Positions 33,030-44,000 are shown, counted from the stretch's first letter. The stretch is 64,000 nt of DNA from Cryptomeria japonica (GCF_030272615.1 NC_081409.1:23086406-23150405); one strand, 5' to 3'. Program-made: numbers and translations. Notes: generated by a model from the sequence alone, not told the origin.

Positions 33030-34615
33030 GAATCTATGTTACACCAAGTTTTAGGGATGGACGACAGGGGATATGGGAACATGTTTTCGGGACAAATTTA
33101 TTTGAGGGCCATTTTTTAGGGGATGGCAGGGGACATGAGAACATATTTTTGGGACGGAATGTTTTGAAGGTCATTTTAGGGGACAGTAGTGGATGGCTAT
33201 CAAAATAAAAGGGAAGATTTAAAAATATAGGAAATTTCAAATGTTCATATGATAAAAATTATAATGCATTTGCTATATACATTGTAGAACCTTAATACAT
33301 AACATTAGAGTTAAATTGAGATTTCATACGAGAGCCTACAAAAACATTTAAAAAACTTAATTGCTTTCATTGTTGATGTGCATATATATTATAGAACATC
33401 AAAATGCTCAAAGACTGCAATTTTCAACTTAAAATTACAGAAATATAAAAAAATATGCCACTGCCCCTAATCAACATCTACTAACTTGCATTAAACTAGT
33501 GACTACCATTATGAGGGGCTGCCTCATGCAATGGAACCCCAGCCAAGCCCTCTTGTGTCTCCTCATAGACTTGTGCGGCATGCTTGAGGTCAACATCCCA
33601 ATGTGTGGTTGGAGTAATGACACTTAGAAATCTATCAATCTTGAAGTTGCAAGGCACTATGAACGGCCACTAGCTTCTCCGATTGTCAAGATGTAAATTC
33701 TTCTTGATTCACTCTATGAAGTTGTAAGTAGGGTCACCTCTTGGGGTTCATGGGGTAGCACCTCTCATTGGATTTGAGGGTAACACTACTGATGCACCTC
33801 CTAGGATGGAGTCCCCACGAGGAAGCCCAAATTTAAAGCTTTGAGATCAAACAAACCTTCGAGGCATACGCCATTTTTCATGATTTAATTGCTTTTCAGC
33901 TATTTATGATTTCATCACTTTTTAGTGATTTAGTTTTGATGCTTTATTGTCTTCTTCTCACCGGTGTTCTTTTCTCGTCTCACAATTGTTCTTTGTCTTC
34001 TTAACAATTTGGAAATTGACAAAATGAGTTTAATTTTTGTTTTTGTTTGTTGGTGTGCTTTTTTTAGGTTTAGGGTTAGTGTGTGGCTTCCCACCCTCTT
34101 TCTTATCAGTTTTGTGTTTTTTTTTAAATTTAGATTGCATTTTATGCTGGCTAGTTATCCCCTAGAACAATTGGGGGATGTCAAGTCCACCTTGAGGACA
34201 TCCCAACCACAACTGGAGAAAAGTAGGTGCTTAAGAAATGTTTCCAATTTTTTCCCATGATCAATGACGGTAGTGAGGGATATTTCTGATCCATCCCTAT
34301 GTCCTTGAAATGCTTAAAATCCATCCTTGTGTCCTTGAAATGCTTGTGATCCACCCCTATGTCCTTGGAATGCTAACCATCCCTAGGATAGTTAGGGGAT
34401 GTTTGGGTCGGCTTGAGGATGGCTAGCTATTCCTTGCCATACTTGGAAAAAAGTTAGGCATTTCGGAAATGTTTTTGAATTTTTTTGATGATCAGGGATG
34501 GCAGGGGGATTTTGTTGATCCATCCCTATGTCCCAAAATGTATCCTATATGAAATGGGCCAAAAAAAATAGGGGACATGTCCCTAGGATACATAGTGTGG
34601 ATCGTGTTTGGCTAC
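33030..34615. mobile_element. Possible decayed DNA transposon with ggggac/gggatgg motifs
   Basis: Both ends carry clustered 'ggggac', 'gggatgg' and 'gtccctagg' motifs in opposite sense, in the style of the subterminal DNA of the hAT-like element at 14709. A central minus-strand segment (about 33480-33850) gives FKIDRFLSVITPTTHWDVDL and AAQVYEETQEGLAGVPLHEA, which looks coding but has stops. Clear inverted ends and a target duplication could not be fixed, so this is tentative. Confidence 0.3.
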
Positions 34616-34654
34616 TAGTTGCTCTCCATAAGGGTGTTCAAGTAAGAAGAAGTT

Positions 34655-35003
34655 TGTAATGAGCATAAACTGCCTATCGTTATGTTTGATAATATTTGTT
34701 ATCTGCCAATGTATTAATTGTTTGTATTAAGTGGGTTGTCACTCTCGGGTAGTTAATGTGTCCATTGGTTGACGGTTATGTTCCTCTTGGCAACTGTTGG
34801 GTCCTTTAAATATGTTGTGTACCGCCAAGGAAAGGAGTACGGTATAGTCGGGTGAAATGTAATCCTTGGCCGACCATCTCTAGTCTTCTTCTTTGTAATA
34901 ATTGCATGTGCGAATACAGATATATTTTACTACTGTGTCGGGTATGCATTGTTATGTATATTATTATTTCCTTTATTTAATTTATCAGATATAGTAGTAA
35001 ACA
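34655..35003 (+). repeat. Element E 5' LTR
   Basis: It runs TGTAATGAGC to GTAGTAAACA, 349 bp, and is followed by the primer-binding site. Confidence 0.92.
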
Positions 35004-35019
35004 TTTTGGCATCGTTGCC
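35004..35019 (+). other. Element E primer-binding site
   Basis: TTTTGGCATCGTTGCC directly after the 5' LTR, the same as in element D. Confidence 0.85.
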
Positions 35020-35164
35020 TTAAAAGAAATCAGGTCAGCTTTGAGTGATTCATGCCCTTAGATCCCAATAGAGGCGAGAAGAGGCCATAGGGTGGTCAAG
35101 AACAAGCGATTAGGTGATCCGTCGACCTTCGGCCGAAGGGAGCATAAGAACGAGTTAGAGCCTA

Positions 35165-35415
35165 GAAGTACTCAGAGTGTTGGGACGCTAGAGGTGGACA
35201 TTTAGAGGATGCGTGCGTGGCCGAGAATTCAAGGAAAGCACGGGAATGTAGCGGTCGGAACAATCCACCCAGGTCCAGCACACCTGGAAGTACTCGGAGT
35301 GTTGGGGACGCTGAAGGTGGACGTGTAGAGGACGCCTGCGTGGCCAAGAGTGCAGGGAAAGCATCGGAATGTAGCGGTCAGAATAGTCCACCCAGGTCTG
35401 ACACACAGGGGAGTA
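35165..35415 (+). repeat. Tandem duplication in the element E gag N-terminus
   Basis: Two units of about 125 bp run from 'agtactc.gagtgttgg' to 'ccacccaggtc'. In frame 35217-35420 the second unit reads STRSVGDAEGGRVEDACVAK and SECSGQNSPPRSD. A third, more degenerate echo (DQGVEDVEGGRAESSRVAES) follows at about 35470-35545. Confidence 0.8.
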
Positions 35416-35661
35416 AGTAGGCGAGAAACCAATTTGCACCGTATCAGTAACTTGCTCCTCGTCGAAGGTGACCAAGGCGTAGAAGACGTAGAAGGTGGAC
35501 GCGCAGAGAGCTCGCGTGTGGCCGAGAGTGCAAGAGAGGCATAGGAACGCAAGCGAGAGCGAGACAGTTCAATTTGGTCAAATACACACAGTATGTTTCG
35601 AGTGAAAATAATGATGAACACCTAGGAGAAGCAATTAATCCCTATATTTATAGGGGATGAA

Positions 35662-37865
35662 TTGGAGGATTCCGTACGCCATTGCAAGACCTGCTTAACA
35701 ACATGGGAGGCGAATGGTCAGGACGACCAAGATTACTGGTTGAAGGCATTTACTGCTACCCTACAGGGAATTGCCATCGTCTGGTATACAGACCTTGCGG
35801 CTCAATACAAAGCATCATGGAACGGACTGAGGAAGGCATTTCAGGAAGGGTTTAAACTGTTGAGAGACGATAATGAAATTGTTGTAGAAATTTAGAACAC
35901 TAGGCAAGGGAAGAACGAGAACGTGCGAGCATATAATTGTAGGCTCAAAGAACTGCTGAACAAGATGAAGAACCAGTCGGTCGACGAGTTCAAGAAGAGG
36001 TGGTTCATTGAGGGATTGATCCCCTCGTTGCACAAGAAGATGAAGTAGTGCCTTCGTCCTAGTATGCCGATGCTTACAATCGGGCGATGGACATCAAGAG
36101 TGAAAACAAAACATCCTCTTGAGGGAAGAGGAAGATTGATGATGACGAGAGCACTGAAGGTAGCAGTGACGAGGAATCCAAAACCATACAGGCCCTTCGA
36201 CGGGATATGTTGAGAATGATGAAAGAATTGAAGGCCGAGAAAGGAACCAATAAAGAAAGTAATGAACTATGGTGTACTGAGTACAAAATTGAGGGGCACA
36301 TGAAAGGTAATTGCCCTAAAAAGATGTTTTGTGAGATTTGCTAGGTGATGGGTCATTCAATAAAGGAGTGTCCATATAATTTGAAGACTAGAAGTACGCA
36401 AGTACTCTTCACACAGGGAGAGTCTAGCCCATCGAAACCACAAAATGTATCCCTTGGCGGGAATGGAAATCAACAAGGGTGAAACCAAATATTGTAGGAC
36501 TCTAGAGGACGTTCTATCATACAGTGCCGATAATGTAGTGAATGGGGACACTTTGTGAGAGACTATCAGAATAAGAAAGACAACATACAATTATTGTGCA
36601 AATGGTGTGGACCGGGGCATCATGAAGACACTGACTGCCCAAAGCAAAAGGGTATTAATATGCTAGATGTAGCAGAACAAGATGAGGCAGTTCTGGCAAT
36701 CACAAGAGCATAGACGAAGAAGGCGGTGTATTTAGACTCTTGTACGAAGAAGGAATGACTTCGAGAAGCTAGAGATGAAGTAGAACAAGTGGTGGCAAAG
36801 GAACGAGTAACCTCCAATGGAACTGCAAGTACGTCATTGCAGGAGTTAGAGAAGAATATAGTTCAGCAGGTGCTACAAACAACCATACCCATCAATGTGG
36901 TAGACCTTCAAACTATGCTACAATTGAGAGTGGCAATTACCAACATGGTCAGTGACAACACAGTTAGCCAAAAACAATGCAAACCACAAGAGGAACCGAC
37001 AGGGAAACTACCACATGAAGGGAATGAGGCCAATGATCCAATGTTGTTGATGGTGAGCATCGGGAGGAAGTTGACGGTCGTTGAAATGGAAATAATGGGG
37101 AAGAAGTTGACAAACACCATTGTCGATGGAGGCTCGGGAGTTAATGTGCTGCCAGAGGACACTTGGAAATGTCTGGGGAATCCGACACTTTAGTCGCCAA
37201 CCTTCCACTTAGTAGGTGTTGACCAACATGGCATCAAGCCATTAGGAACGTTGATGGCACAAAAAGTAATGATTGGGGCACAACAATTTTTCTTGGACTT
37301 TGTAGTCATCTCGTTGTAGAAGAGGGCGTATGATGCACTCCTCAAGAGGGGATGGTTGATTACTGCCAAGGCAAAACACAATTAGAAGTAGAACACACTC
37401 TCGATCGAGAGTGACGGGAGGAAGCACGTCATTGATTTGAGGAACCAGGTAGTGAGTGAAGAATTGGCATCTTCTGACTCGTAGTCCGAGGTTGGAGATT
37501 TTGGGAGGGAGGAATGACAAATAATAATGGAACCTAATGATGAAGGGGTGCTCGATTTGGAAGATTGCTCTGAAGATGAGACGAGTTCCCTGAATGGACT
37601 ATTCCACTAGCAAATGGAGGACTACGAGGTATTTTTGCCAACATGTAATTTTCTTGAAGCTACAACTCTCAGTGAAGAGCACCCATGTAAGCATGTAAAG
37701 TTGTGGATGATACATTTGGTTGTAGTACGGAGATGGAAAGTGGAAGGGAAAAGCCCACGAAGGAAGAACAGAGGCAGTACGAACAAGGGAGATTGCACAA
37801 AAGGAAATCATACTCGTACGAAGTCAATTCGTACGCAAGTGTACTATCAAAAAATATGGAGTTGA
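35662..37865 (+). pseudogene. Element E gag-aspartic protease (decayed)
   Basis: The gag core is at 35662-36060 (DYWLKAFTATLQGIAIVWYT, FKLLRDDNEIVVEI, then a stop). Knuckle sequences lie at about 36290-36650 (CSEWGHFVRDY, CKWCGPGHHEDTDC). The protease is at 36789-37380 (TIVDGGSGVNVLPEDTW, then LLKRGWLITAKAKHN). Stops include the TAG pair at 37383-37391 (position NHNW) and TAG at 37608-37610 (position LFHWQ), as well as CAG-to-TAG and CGA-to-TGA types elsewhere. The tail MEDYEVFLPTCNFLEATTLS matches D. Gag and protease would have served particle formation only. Confidence 0.85.
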
Positions 37866-38700
37866 GAGAAAAAATGAAATCAGCCCAATCAAGTCACTCA
37901 GTCATTCCAACGAAGCATGGAGGGAAAAAAATTTGGAGGGCAACAAGAAAAGAGAAGTATAGGTTATAGAAGAAATTATATGGGCAAAGACAAGATCACT
38001 GCGTAGGAAGTCCGTACACAGTACGGAGAGCACGAAGTTTGGCCATAAAGCTATTTCAGTACATCGTACGAAACACATAAAGGGGTCGTGAAAGGAGCAG
38101 GGCCATATGAGCACATCAAATATGGGCACAATAGCCATACGAAAACACATGCAATTGGAAAGTCTTTTATTTGTACAAAATTGCAGATAGTCTTCATCTG
38201 TACGCCGTACGGGTTGAATTGTACGAAATTTTTTCACAGCATTTGAAGAAGCTCGTACGGTAGCAGGAAGAAACAAATTTGTATGAGGGGTCTGTACAAC
38301 AATTACAGAGTCTCATATGATGTCTAAAGGTAACAAATCCGTTTGAAGAGTCCGTACGACGATTAGAGAATCACGTACAATTCAAAAGGGAGCAAATCCG
38401 TATGAGGAACAACAGTTGAAAAAGTCTGTATGCTAGGAAGCATAAACCATACGTGGGGGTAGTTCACAGAAGGCCGTACGGAAAGGACGCGGAGTATAGG
38501 GAAAACAAGTTACTGTATGGGGCCAATCTCAAACACAACACCTTGGCAGGCCATACGAGGAGGGGGGTTTAAGCCATTTGAGAGTGAGCTGTAGGACCAA
38601 GGAAGACTTACGTTGCACAAGGGGAAGTTAGGAAAAACAAAGCAACTTCTAGTACGACCATCAATTTGAAGTGGACAGTACGACTTGAACAACATAATTT
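37790..38700 (+). repeat. Element E 3' region with recurring GTACG motifs
   Basis: About a dozen GTACG or CGTACG motifs occur at irregular 20-80 bp spacing, for example 'tcgtacgaagtc', 'catcgtacgaaac', 'ctcgtacggtagc' and 'gtccgtacgacg'. It is the plus-strand counterpart of 16440-17470 in D. It keeps no long frame and encodes scattered Tyr/Val-rich peptides. Confidence 0.6.
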
Positions 38701-38865
38701 TGATATGAAATCACTATTTTCTAACTTCACAAGTTTTGCCCCCAAAGCCCCATTTGATTTGGCAGGTACACTACAAGTTGGGGTTGTCCGGTCCAAGTCA
38801 TTGTCTATCATTAGTCTTCCCGAATATCACTTGATGTTTACTTGTCTTTTGAAAGATGACTTTCT

Positions 38866-38881
38866 CTTTTAGGGGGGATGA
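38866..38881 (+). other. Element E polypurine tract
   Basis: CTTTTAGGGGGGATGA directly precedes the 3' LTR, the same form as in B, C and D. Confidence 0.85.
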
Positions 38882-39230
38882 TGTAGTCGGCATAAAATGC
38901 CTATTGTTATGTTTGATAATATTTGTTATCTGCTAGTGTATTAATTGTTTCTATTAAGTGGATTGTCACTCTCGGATAGTTAATGTGTCTATTTTTTGAC
39001 GGTTGTGTTCCTCTCGACAATCGTTAGGTCCTTTAAATATGTTGTGTACCGCCAAGGAAGGGAGTACGGTATAGTCGGGTGAATTGTAATTCTTGGCCAA
39101 ACGTCTTTGGTCTTCTTCTCTGTAATAATTGCATATGTGAATAAAGGTATATTTTATTGTCGTGTCTGGTATACATTGTCATGTATATTATTATTTCTTG
39201 TATTTAAATTATCAAATATAGTAGCAAACA
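38882..39230 (+). repeat. Element E 3' LTR
   Basis: It runs TGTAGTCGGC to GTAGCAAACA, 349 bp, and is followed by the aagtt duplication. Confidence 0.92.
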
Positions 39231-39239
39231 AAGTTGGGG

Positions 39240-39490
39240 TGGTGTTGGAAACAAACAATTCATATGGCGTGGGACATTAGGAATATTATCAATGTAGAGG
39301 GAATTCTTACATACGCTAGCCTCAATACATGAATTTTGCACATAAAACATAGGGTGATCAAGGAAGAGTTGAGGGGTGGGCTGGTAACAACTGATTCATA
39401 TGGTGTAGGACATTAGGAATCTTATCAATGTAAAGGGAATACTTACACACACTAGCCTCTCTACATGAGTATCACACATAAAACACAATG
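39240..39490. repeat. Tandem duplication of about 130 bp
   Basis: The series 'attcatatgg.gt.ggacatt', 'aggaat.ttatcaatgta', 'agggaat.cttaca' and 'ctagcct' occurs twice in the same order, about 130 bp apart, directly beside element E. Confidence 0.85.
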
Positions 39491-39634
39491 GTGGCAACAT
39501 AACACAACATAGAAATAAGATAAGAATATACATAAATATTCTAAACTTTTTGGGGATCAAGGTGGAGGTTGCTTTGGCCTTCTCAATATTGGGCTTGGGT
39601 TCAACAACAGAGAGAACACATTGTGCGTGCGTAC

Positions 39635-39665
39635 ATGCACACACACACAAGTATATATATAAGGC
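39635..39665. repeat. (AC)n and (TA)n microsatellites
   Basis: A short AC run followed by 'tatatata'. A second AC run is at 39736-39752. Confidence 0.85.
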
Positions 39666-40035
39666 CTTGGAAGTGTTGGAACAGTTATGAGCATGCTTAA
39701 TTAACCCCTCTTAACTCTCTATCTCACTCTCTATCTCACACACACACACACATGTATATATATGTAGATGGAATTCTCAATAGTGGAGGAGGGAGTCTGA
39801 CTTGGTGGAGTAACATGTTAAATATGAAGATCAGTGATAAGTATCAACGAGGAGGAAAGACCTTAGGGAGGTGCATTCCTTTGAGGTCCTTGTAAGTAGT
39901 TTGAGAGGGTTTTGAAGGATAGGATGTTTGCATCTGAGGCATTTGCTCATCATTCCCCCTGTCCTTATAGTCGCCAAGAACATCCTCATCCTCTATGTCT
40001 TGGAGATGTGCTTAGTCCTTGTTCTCAAGTAACCA

Positions 40036-40368
40036 TCACTTGCAGTTGAATCTATGCTTAAGCTTGTTTGCCCTGCATTTAGCATTAGTGCAGTTCTTGT
40101 TCTTCCCTTGGTAAAGGTGGCCCCCCCTCATCATTTTCAGATGCTTGGAATTATACTTGGAGTCTGATACAATCCTTATTGGAAAAATTGCTTGATGAAG
40201 ACGTCTAGGGATAAGGTGATGGCACACAAAGTCATATACAGTCTGTTGGTCTCTGTAAGACTTGTTTGTGGAGATAGCCACCCAAGATCTAGAGGCCTCA
40301 TGGAAAGCACAATGAAATGAGAAGATCAATATGACAAGAATAAATTGTATTCCTAGCAAATAATGCAA
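40036..40368 (-). CDS. Putative small secreted peptide precursor, 110 residues
   Basis: The frame starts MHYLLGIQFILVILIFSFHC. The first 25 or so residues form a hydrophobic core like a signal peptide, with possible cleavage after CAFHEA. The mature part is basic (VCHHLIPRRLHQAIFPIRIV) and ends in a compact Cys/Lys tail (NKNCTNAKCRANKLKHRFNC). It lies outside any recognised transposon, in a gap between element E and a solo LTR whose edge is 56 bp upstream. No promoter, intron or poly(A) evidence can be shown. I do not recognise a named peptide family. It may be a real gene, a fragment of a larger one, or chance; composition and the clean signal-like start favour a once-real coding sequence. 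Confidence 0.45.
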   Translation of the reverse strand: MHYLLGIQFILVILIFSFHCAFHEASRSWVAISTNKSYRDQQTVYDFVCHHLIPRRLHQAIFPIRIVSDSKYNSKHLKMMRGGHLYQGKNKNCTNAKCRANKLKHRFNCK

Positions 40369-40894
40369 ATATACAATATGAGTGAATGAACAAATATGAT
40401 TACAAAGGGAACCCCTTGGTTATTGTTGGTTGAAAATTTTGCAAACCAAATGAGTACAAAATTGTGGTTTCAAGCACAGTGTGTGGGATATAATCCCTCC
40501 CATTCTTCTGAGGGGAGGCTCCCCCTTTAATTGTCTACTCTATTCTATTAAAACAAGATACAACCTTTAATTTCTATTCTAAGCATGGGTCGTGCTTCAT
40601 CCTATCTTCTTTTTTCAAGATAGATGTTATTCTTTTCCTCTTACTTCAGGAAAGAATTCACAACATAGAGCAGCCATAATTCTTACAATCTTGACGTTAC
40701 AATTTAACTCTTAAAAGCAAGAATGAGAAAAATGATAGATAAGGAAAGAATCAAAGTTTTTATGAAGGGCCGAAAGTCCTCCGTTGCTTCTCCAGGACGG
40801 GAAAGAGTGCTCAAGCTCAAAGTCTTGAAGTCGCTGCTCTCCTATCAACCTTTCTTTTGATAATATCTTCTGTAACCCAACGTGTTAACCAATA

Positions 40895-41365
40895 AACTAA
40901 AATAAAGCACAAAGTCTTCAAAGGTGTTTATGGTTATGCTGATTTTAACAATTTTATGAAAACAATGATAAAAGCACAAAGTCTTCTAATCACAATCTTC
41001 TTTTCCAAGATAATGCAATAAAGCACAGTCTATATAACACCACTTCAATATATCTTAACTAACTTCAACTGAAAAATATCAATATGTAGCACAAAGTCTT
41101 CACACTGATATAAAGTTCACCAATTCCTATGTTAATAACAATAGTCAACGTATGACACAAAGTTCATATATCAACAACTGCCTCTATACTTTATCAAGAT
41201 TCACCACTTGCCTTCACTTGAATATAATAAGAATCTATAACAAAAGTGACATAAGAACACTCTCATCACAAATAACAAATGAATCCAACACAAAGTTTGG
41301 ATGCCAAGAGTTTCTTCTTATTTCTTCAAGTTGCAAAATCACAAAAAATGAACACAAAGTTTCAC
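40895..41365. repeat. Degenerate 'gcacaaagtctt' repeats in solo LTR I
   Basis: The phrase 'gcacaaagtctt' or 'acacaaagtt' recurs at least seven times over about 470 bp at irregular spacing. Confidence 0.7.
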
Positions 41366-41859
41366 TTCTTAGGTCTTCACTTTGGTAGAGTTTTGGCATA
41401 TGATATAAGATAATAGATCCTTATTACAATAAAAACCCTCATGTATATAGGAGAGGGGTGTAGCATGAAAATAGGAAAATATAACTAATTCTATGACTAA
41501 GTCAAAAGAAGAGTTCGATTTGACTTAGGACTTGTGCACTCAATAGGTGCACATGAGCAATTACAAATTGACATCTGAGTTGTCGATAGACATAATAAAA
41601 TACCATTGGGAAAAACACGAAAATAACCAAGTAGCTTGAGTTCCATTTTGTGCATCATCACTTTCATTCTTCTTTAGAAATCCTCTGAAATTATGGGGAA
41701 TGGTTTGCACTCTTGAATCTTTAGGTTCTTCAGAAAATGACTTGTTTGAAGAAGATCATTTGCGTTCATACTCTGGATTCACACAAAATCAGGTTAAAAA
41801 AATCCTATTTGAAAACTTAGAAAATTCCAAGGTTGAGGTGCAACTTAGAAACAAAAATC

Positions 41860-42105
41860 AAGGTTGATGTGCAAATGGGGTGTATAAACCCGATTTACAC
41901 CTTGGACAGTGAAGTGAGGTGCGGTGTAGGAGTTTAAACCCGACACTGCACTTTGGAGGTGCAATGTAGGAGTTTAAACCCGATACTGCACTTTGGAGGT
42001 GCAAAACACTTGGGAGGTGCAAACCCGATTTGCACCAAGACAAAACAAAGACTAAGGATAAAAACCAAGTGTAAATCGGGGTTATAAACCCGATTTGCAC
42101 CTAAC
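41860..42105. repeat. Palindrome cluster in solo LTR I
   Basis: A perfect hairpin with 8-bp arms (GGTGCAAA, 5-nt loop, TTTGCACC) lies at about 42016-42036. Partial copies lie on both sides ('gtgtataaacccgatttacacc', 'gtgtaaatcggggttataaacc'), together with two near-identical units of 'aggagtttaaacccgatact'. Confidence 0.75.
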
Positions 42106-42297
42106 ATAGGACTTAACTAAAATAACTCAAAAATACTTAAAAACCCCCAAATTTAAGATCAAGTTACCAAAACACACATATGAGGAGAACAAAAATGCCT
42201 CGAAAAGTGAGCCTTCGAGCACATGGGCTACGAATTGGACAAAATTTGTAGGATTACCCCAATTTTTTCATGAGTTCAAATTGGGGACAACAGTTAT

Positions 42298-42625
42298 ATA
42301 GGCCAAGATGAGACATGGGATATCATATGATAATGACAAGTGTCTTAATCTTATGATATGAGACATAAAGTGATAAGTATCCCATATGCACCCTAAGTAA
42401 ACTTAAGTGATAAGATGTAAAAGGGACCTAATAGTGGAACTAGTTAGGTTATATCCCTATTCACACCAACAGTCCCAATTAATGAAAATCCTTTCCTCTT
42501 CTTGGACAATTGTGCCAGTCAATTGTAGTCCATGCCCTTGGACAACCCCTTTGTATATTTTATTGGTTTTGATTTAGTAAGCATGTCAGAGGATTAAGAT
42601 TGACTAAGTCGAGCAAGCAAATCAT
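42298..42625. other. Unassigned stretch between solo LTR I and copia A
   Basis: No gene is called. 'attcacaccaaca' at 42458-42470 could be the end of another LTR. The minus strand then gives DMLTKSKPIKYTKGLSKGMD, vaguely like the end of a copia pol, but too short to assign. Confidence 0.35.
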
Positions 42626-43184
42626 TGTTGGCATTTGCATGGAGATTGCATTAATGATATGTTATGTTGTCATTGACGTCATTTCAAACCGGTAATGGTA
42701 TTTATAATATTGCTGATATTGTTGTTATTGATATTGTCTTGTAACCGGTAGGAAGAGCTTTCAAGAAGATGTTGTAAACCGGTATGTAAGTATGTGAGTT
42801 GAACCGGTAAACCGGTGTATAAGGTTAAACCCTTTCTATGCAATGTAACAGGTAAACCCTACCAGTTGTTTTGTTAAACCCTAACCGATTAAGTTTGCTG
42901 AAATAGTTATGTTGGTTTATCAATGATTGAGCAGTAATGATGGTGACACGTGTGGTCATTGTATGAAGATAAGTTCAGATTGTTTTGGTGCGTTTGTTTG
43001 ATTGTCTAGGGAATGAGCAAAGTGGATTGCATCTAATGCAAAGCGCGTGATGAGTGTGTGGTTGCCTAATCGGAGAATGAATTTGCAGTTTGAGTAAAGG
43101 CAGATTGAAGCTTAAAAGGTTCTGATCAAGCAAATGTAGTGCTATTCAGACAGATCAAGAAAAACCTGTTGTCTTCTAACAATT
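42626..43184 (+). repeat. Copia A 5' LTR, first part
   Basis: It matches the start of 59980-61379. Compared with the 3' LTR it lacks about 200 bp after 'aaagcgcgtgatgag' (3' LTR about 60380-60590), a deletion between short direct repeats. It ends at the J insertion. Confidence 0.92.
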
Positions 43185-43998
43185 TGTTGGTAAACAGATT
43201 TGTCACTGCGGTCGTTGCACACAATGAGATGTCGCCTATTTGAAGCATTATGTCAAACAATTTGATGCATTGTCTATAATTCCACACTTACATTTCTTCA
43301 ATCAAGGAATTTCCTTATATCTCTTAAAGTTCACAGTCAAATTGTTCCACATGTTGTCCTGTACTCCCACATTTTGCATGTACGAATACCAGTATATTTG
43401 CAACAATGACATCTAACAAAAACTCGATTCTGCTATGTTGGCTCAGATGCTCACTCTACTGGCCGTGTCTCCACTAGATTGGCTCCGTTACTGGTGAATC
43501 CATGAGATCTACTGCTGGTTTTTTTAGTGCTTTGTATCCATTAGTCTAATATTTACCTCCTTCTCGATAAAATGCCACTATTTTATCCCTCCCACGTGCG
43601 CTGCTCATACACATCAGCAGTGCTTATGATTCACATCTAACAAAAATCATTAATCTTTGGCGCTCTGATGTATCCATTACCTGTTCCAAAAGTTTTTCAA
43701 ACTATATTACCTGCCAAAAATCTCCCGATCAGAATGGTTTGATTGATATTTGCAGCCTGTTTGAAGTTTCTTATTGAATGCTAGCAAAACTTGGGTAAGC
43801 GATGCAGTTTCACCAGCCCTTGTTCCCTCGACTGCTAAACTAACAGAGTCTTCGGAATTTATCACCGCCATTAAGCGCCTTCAACTAATATACCTCCTTC
43901 AATAACTATTTGTCAGTCGTTGGGGCAACTACAGCTATAATATATAGTGGCTGTCTATCTCGTCCCTTCGGTGGATGCCCCTTGGTCTGGTTGTCATC

Positions 43999-44000
<2 letters not shown>

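Larger units (their letters stand above)
34655..39230 (+). mobile_element. Element E: RT-less gypsy retrotransposon, same family as D
   Basis: Two 349-bp LTRs (34655-35003 and 38882-39230) are flanked by an exact 5-bp duplication (aagtt at 34650-34654 and 39231-39235). The primer-binding site TGGCATCGTTGCC is at 35007-35019 and the polypurine tract at 38866-38881. The LTRs begin TGTA and share 'gcataaaatgcctattgtta' with element D in reverse. The interior has a decayed gag-protease and a GTACG-rich 3' region, with no reverse transcriptase, RNase H or integrase. At 4.6 kb it shows the full native size of this family without nested insertions. Confidence 0.92.
40424..42292 (-). mobile_element. 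Solo LTR I
   Basis: A 1869-bp sequence with TGTTG/CAACA ends and an exact 5-bp duplication (gttat at 40419-40423 and 42293-42297). No interior or second LTR is present, so it is most simply a solo LTR left by recombination. Orientation is inferred as minus from a TATA-like CCTATATACA at 41445-41454 on that strand. Inside are repeated 'cacaaagt' phrases (40900-41360) and a palindrome cluster (41860-42105). Confidence 0.85.
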
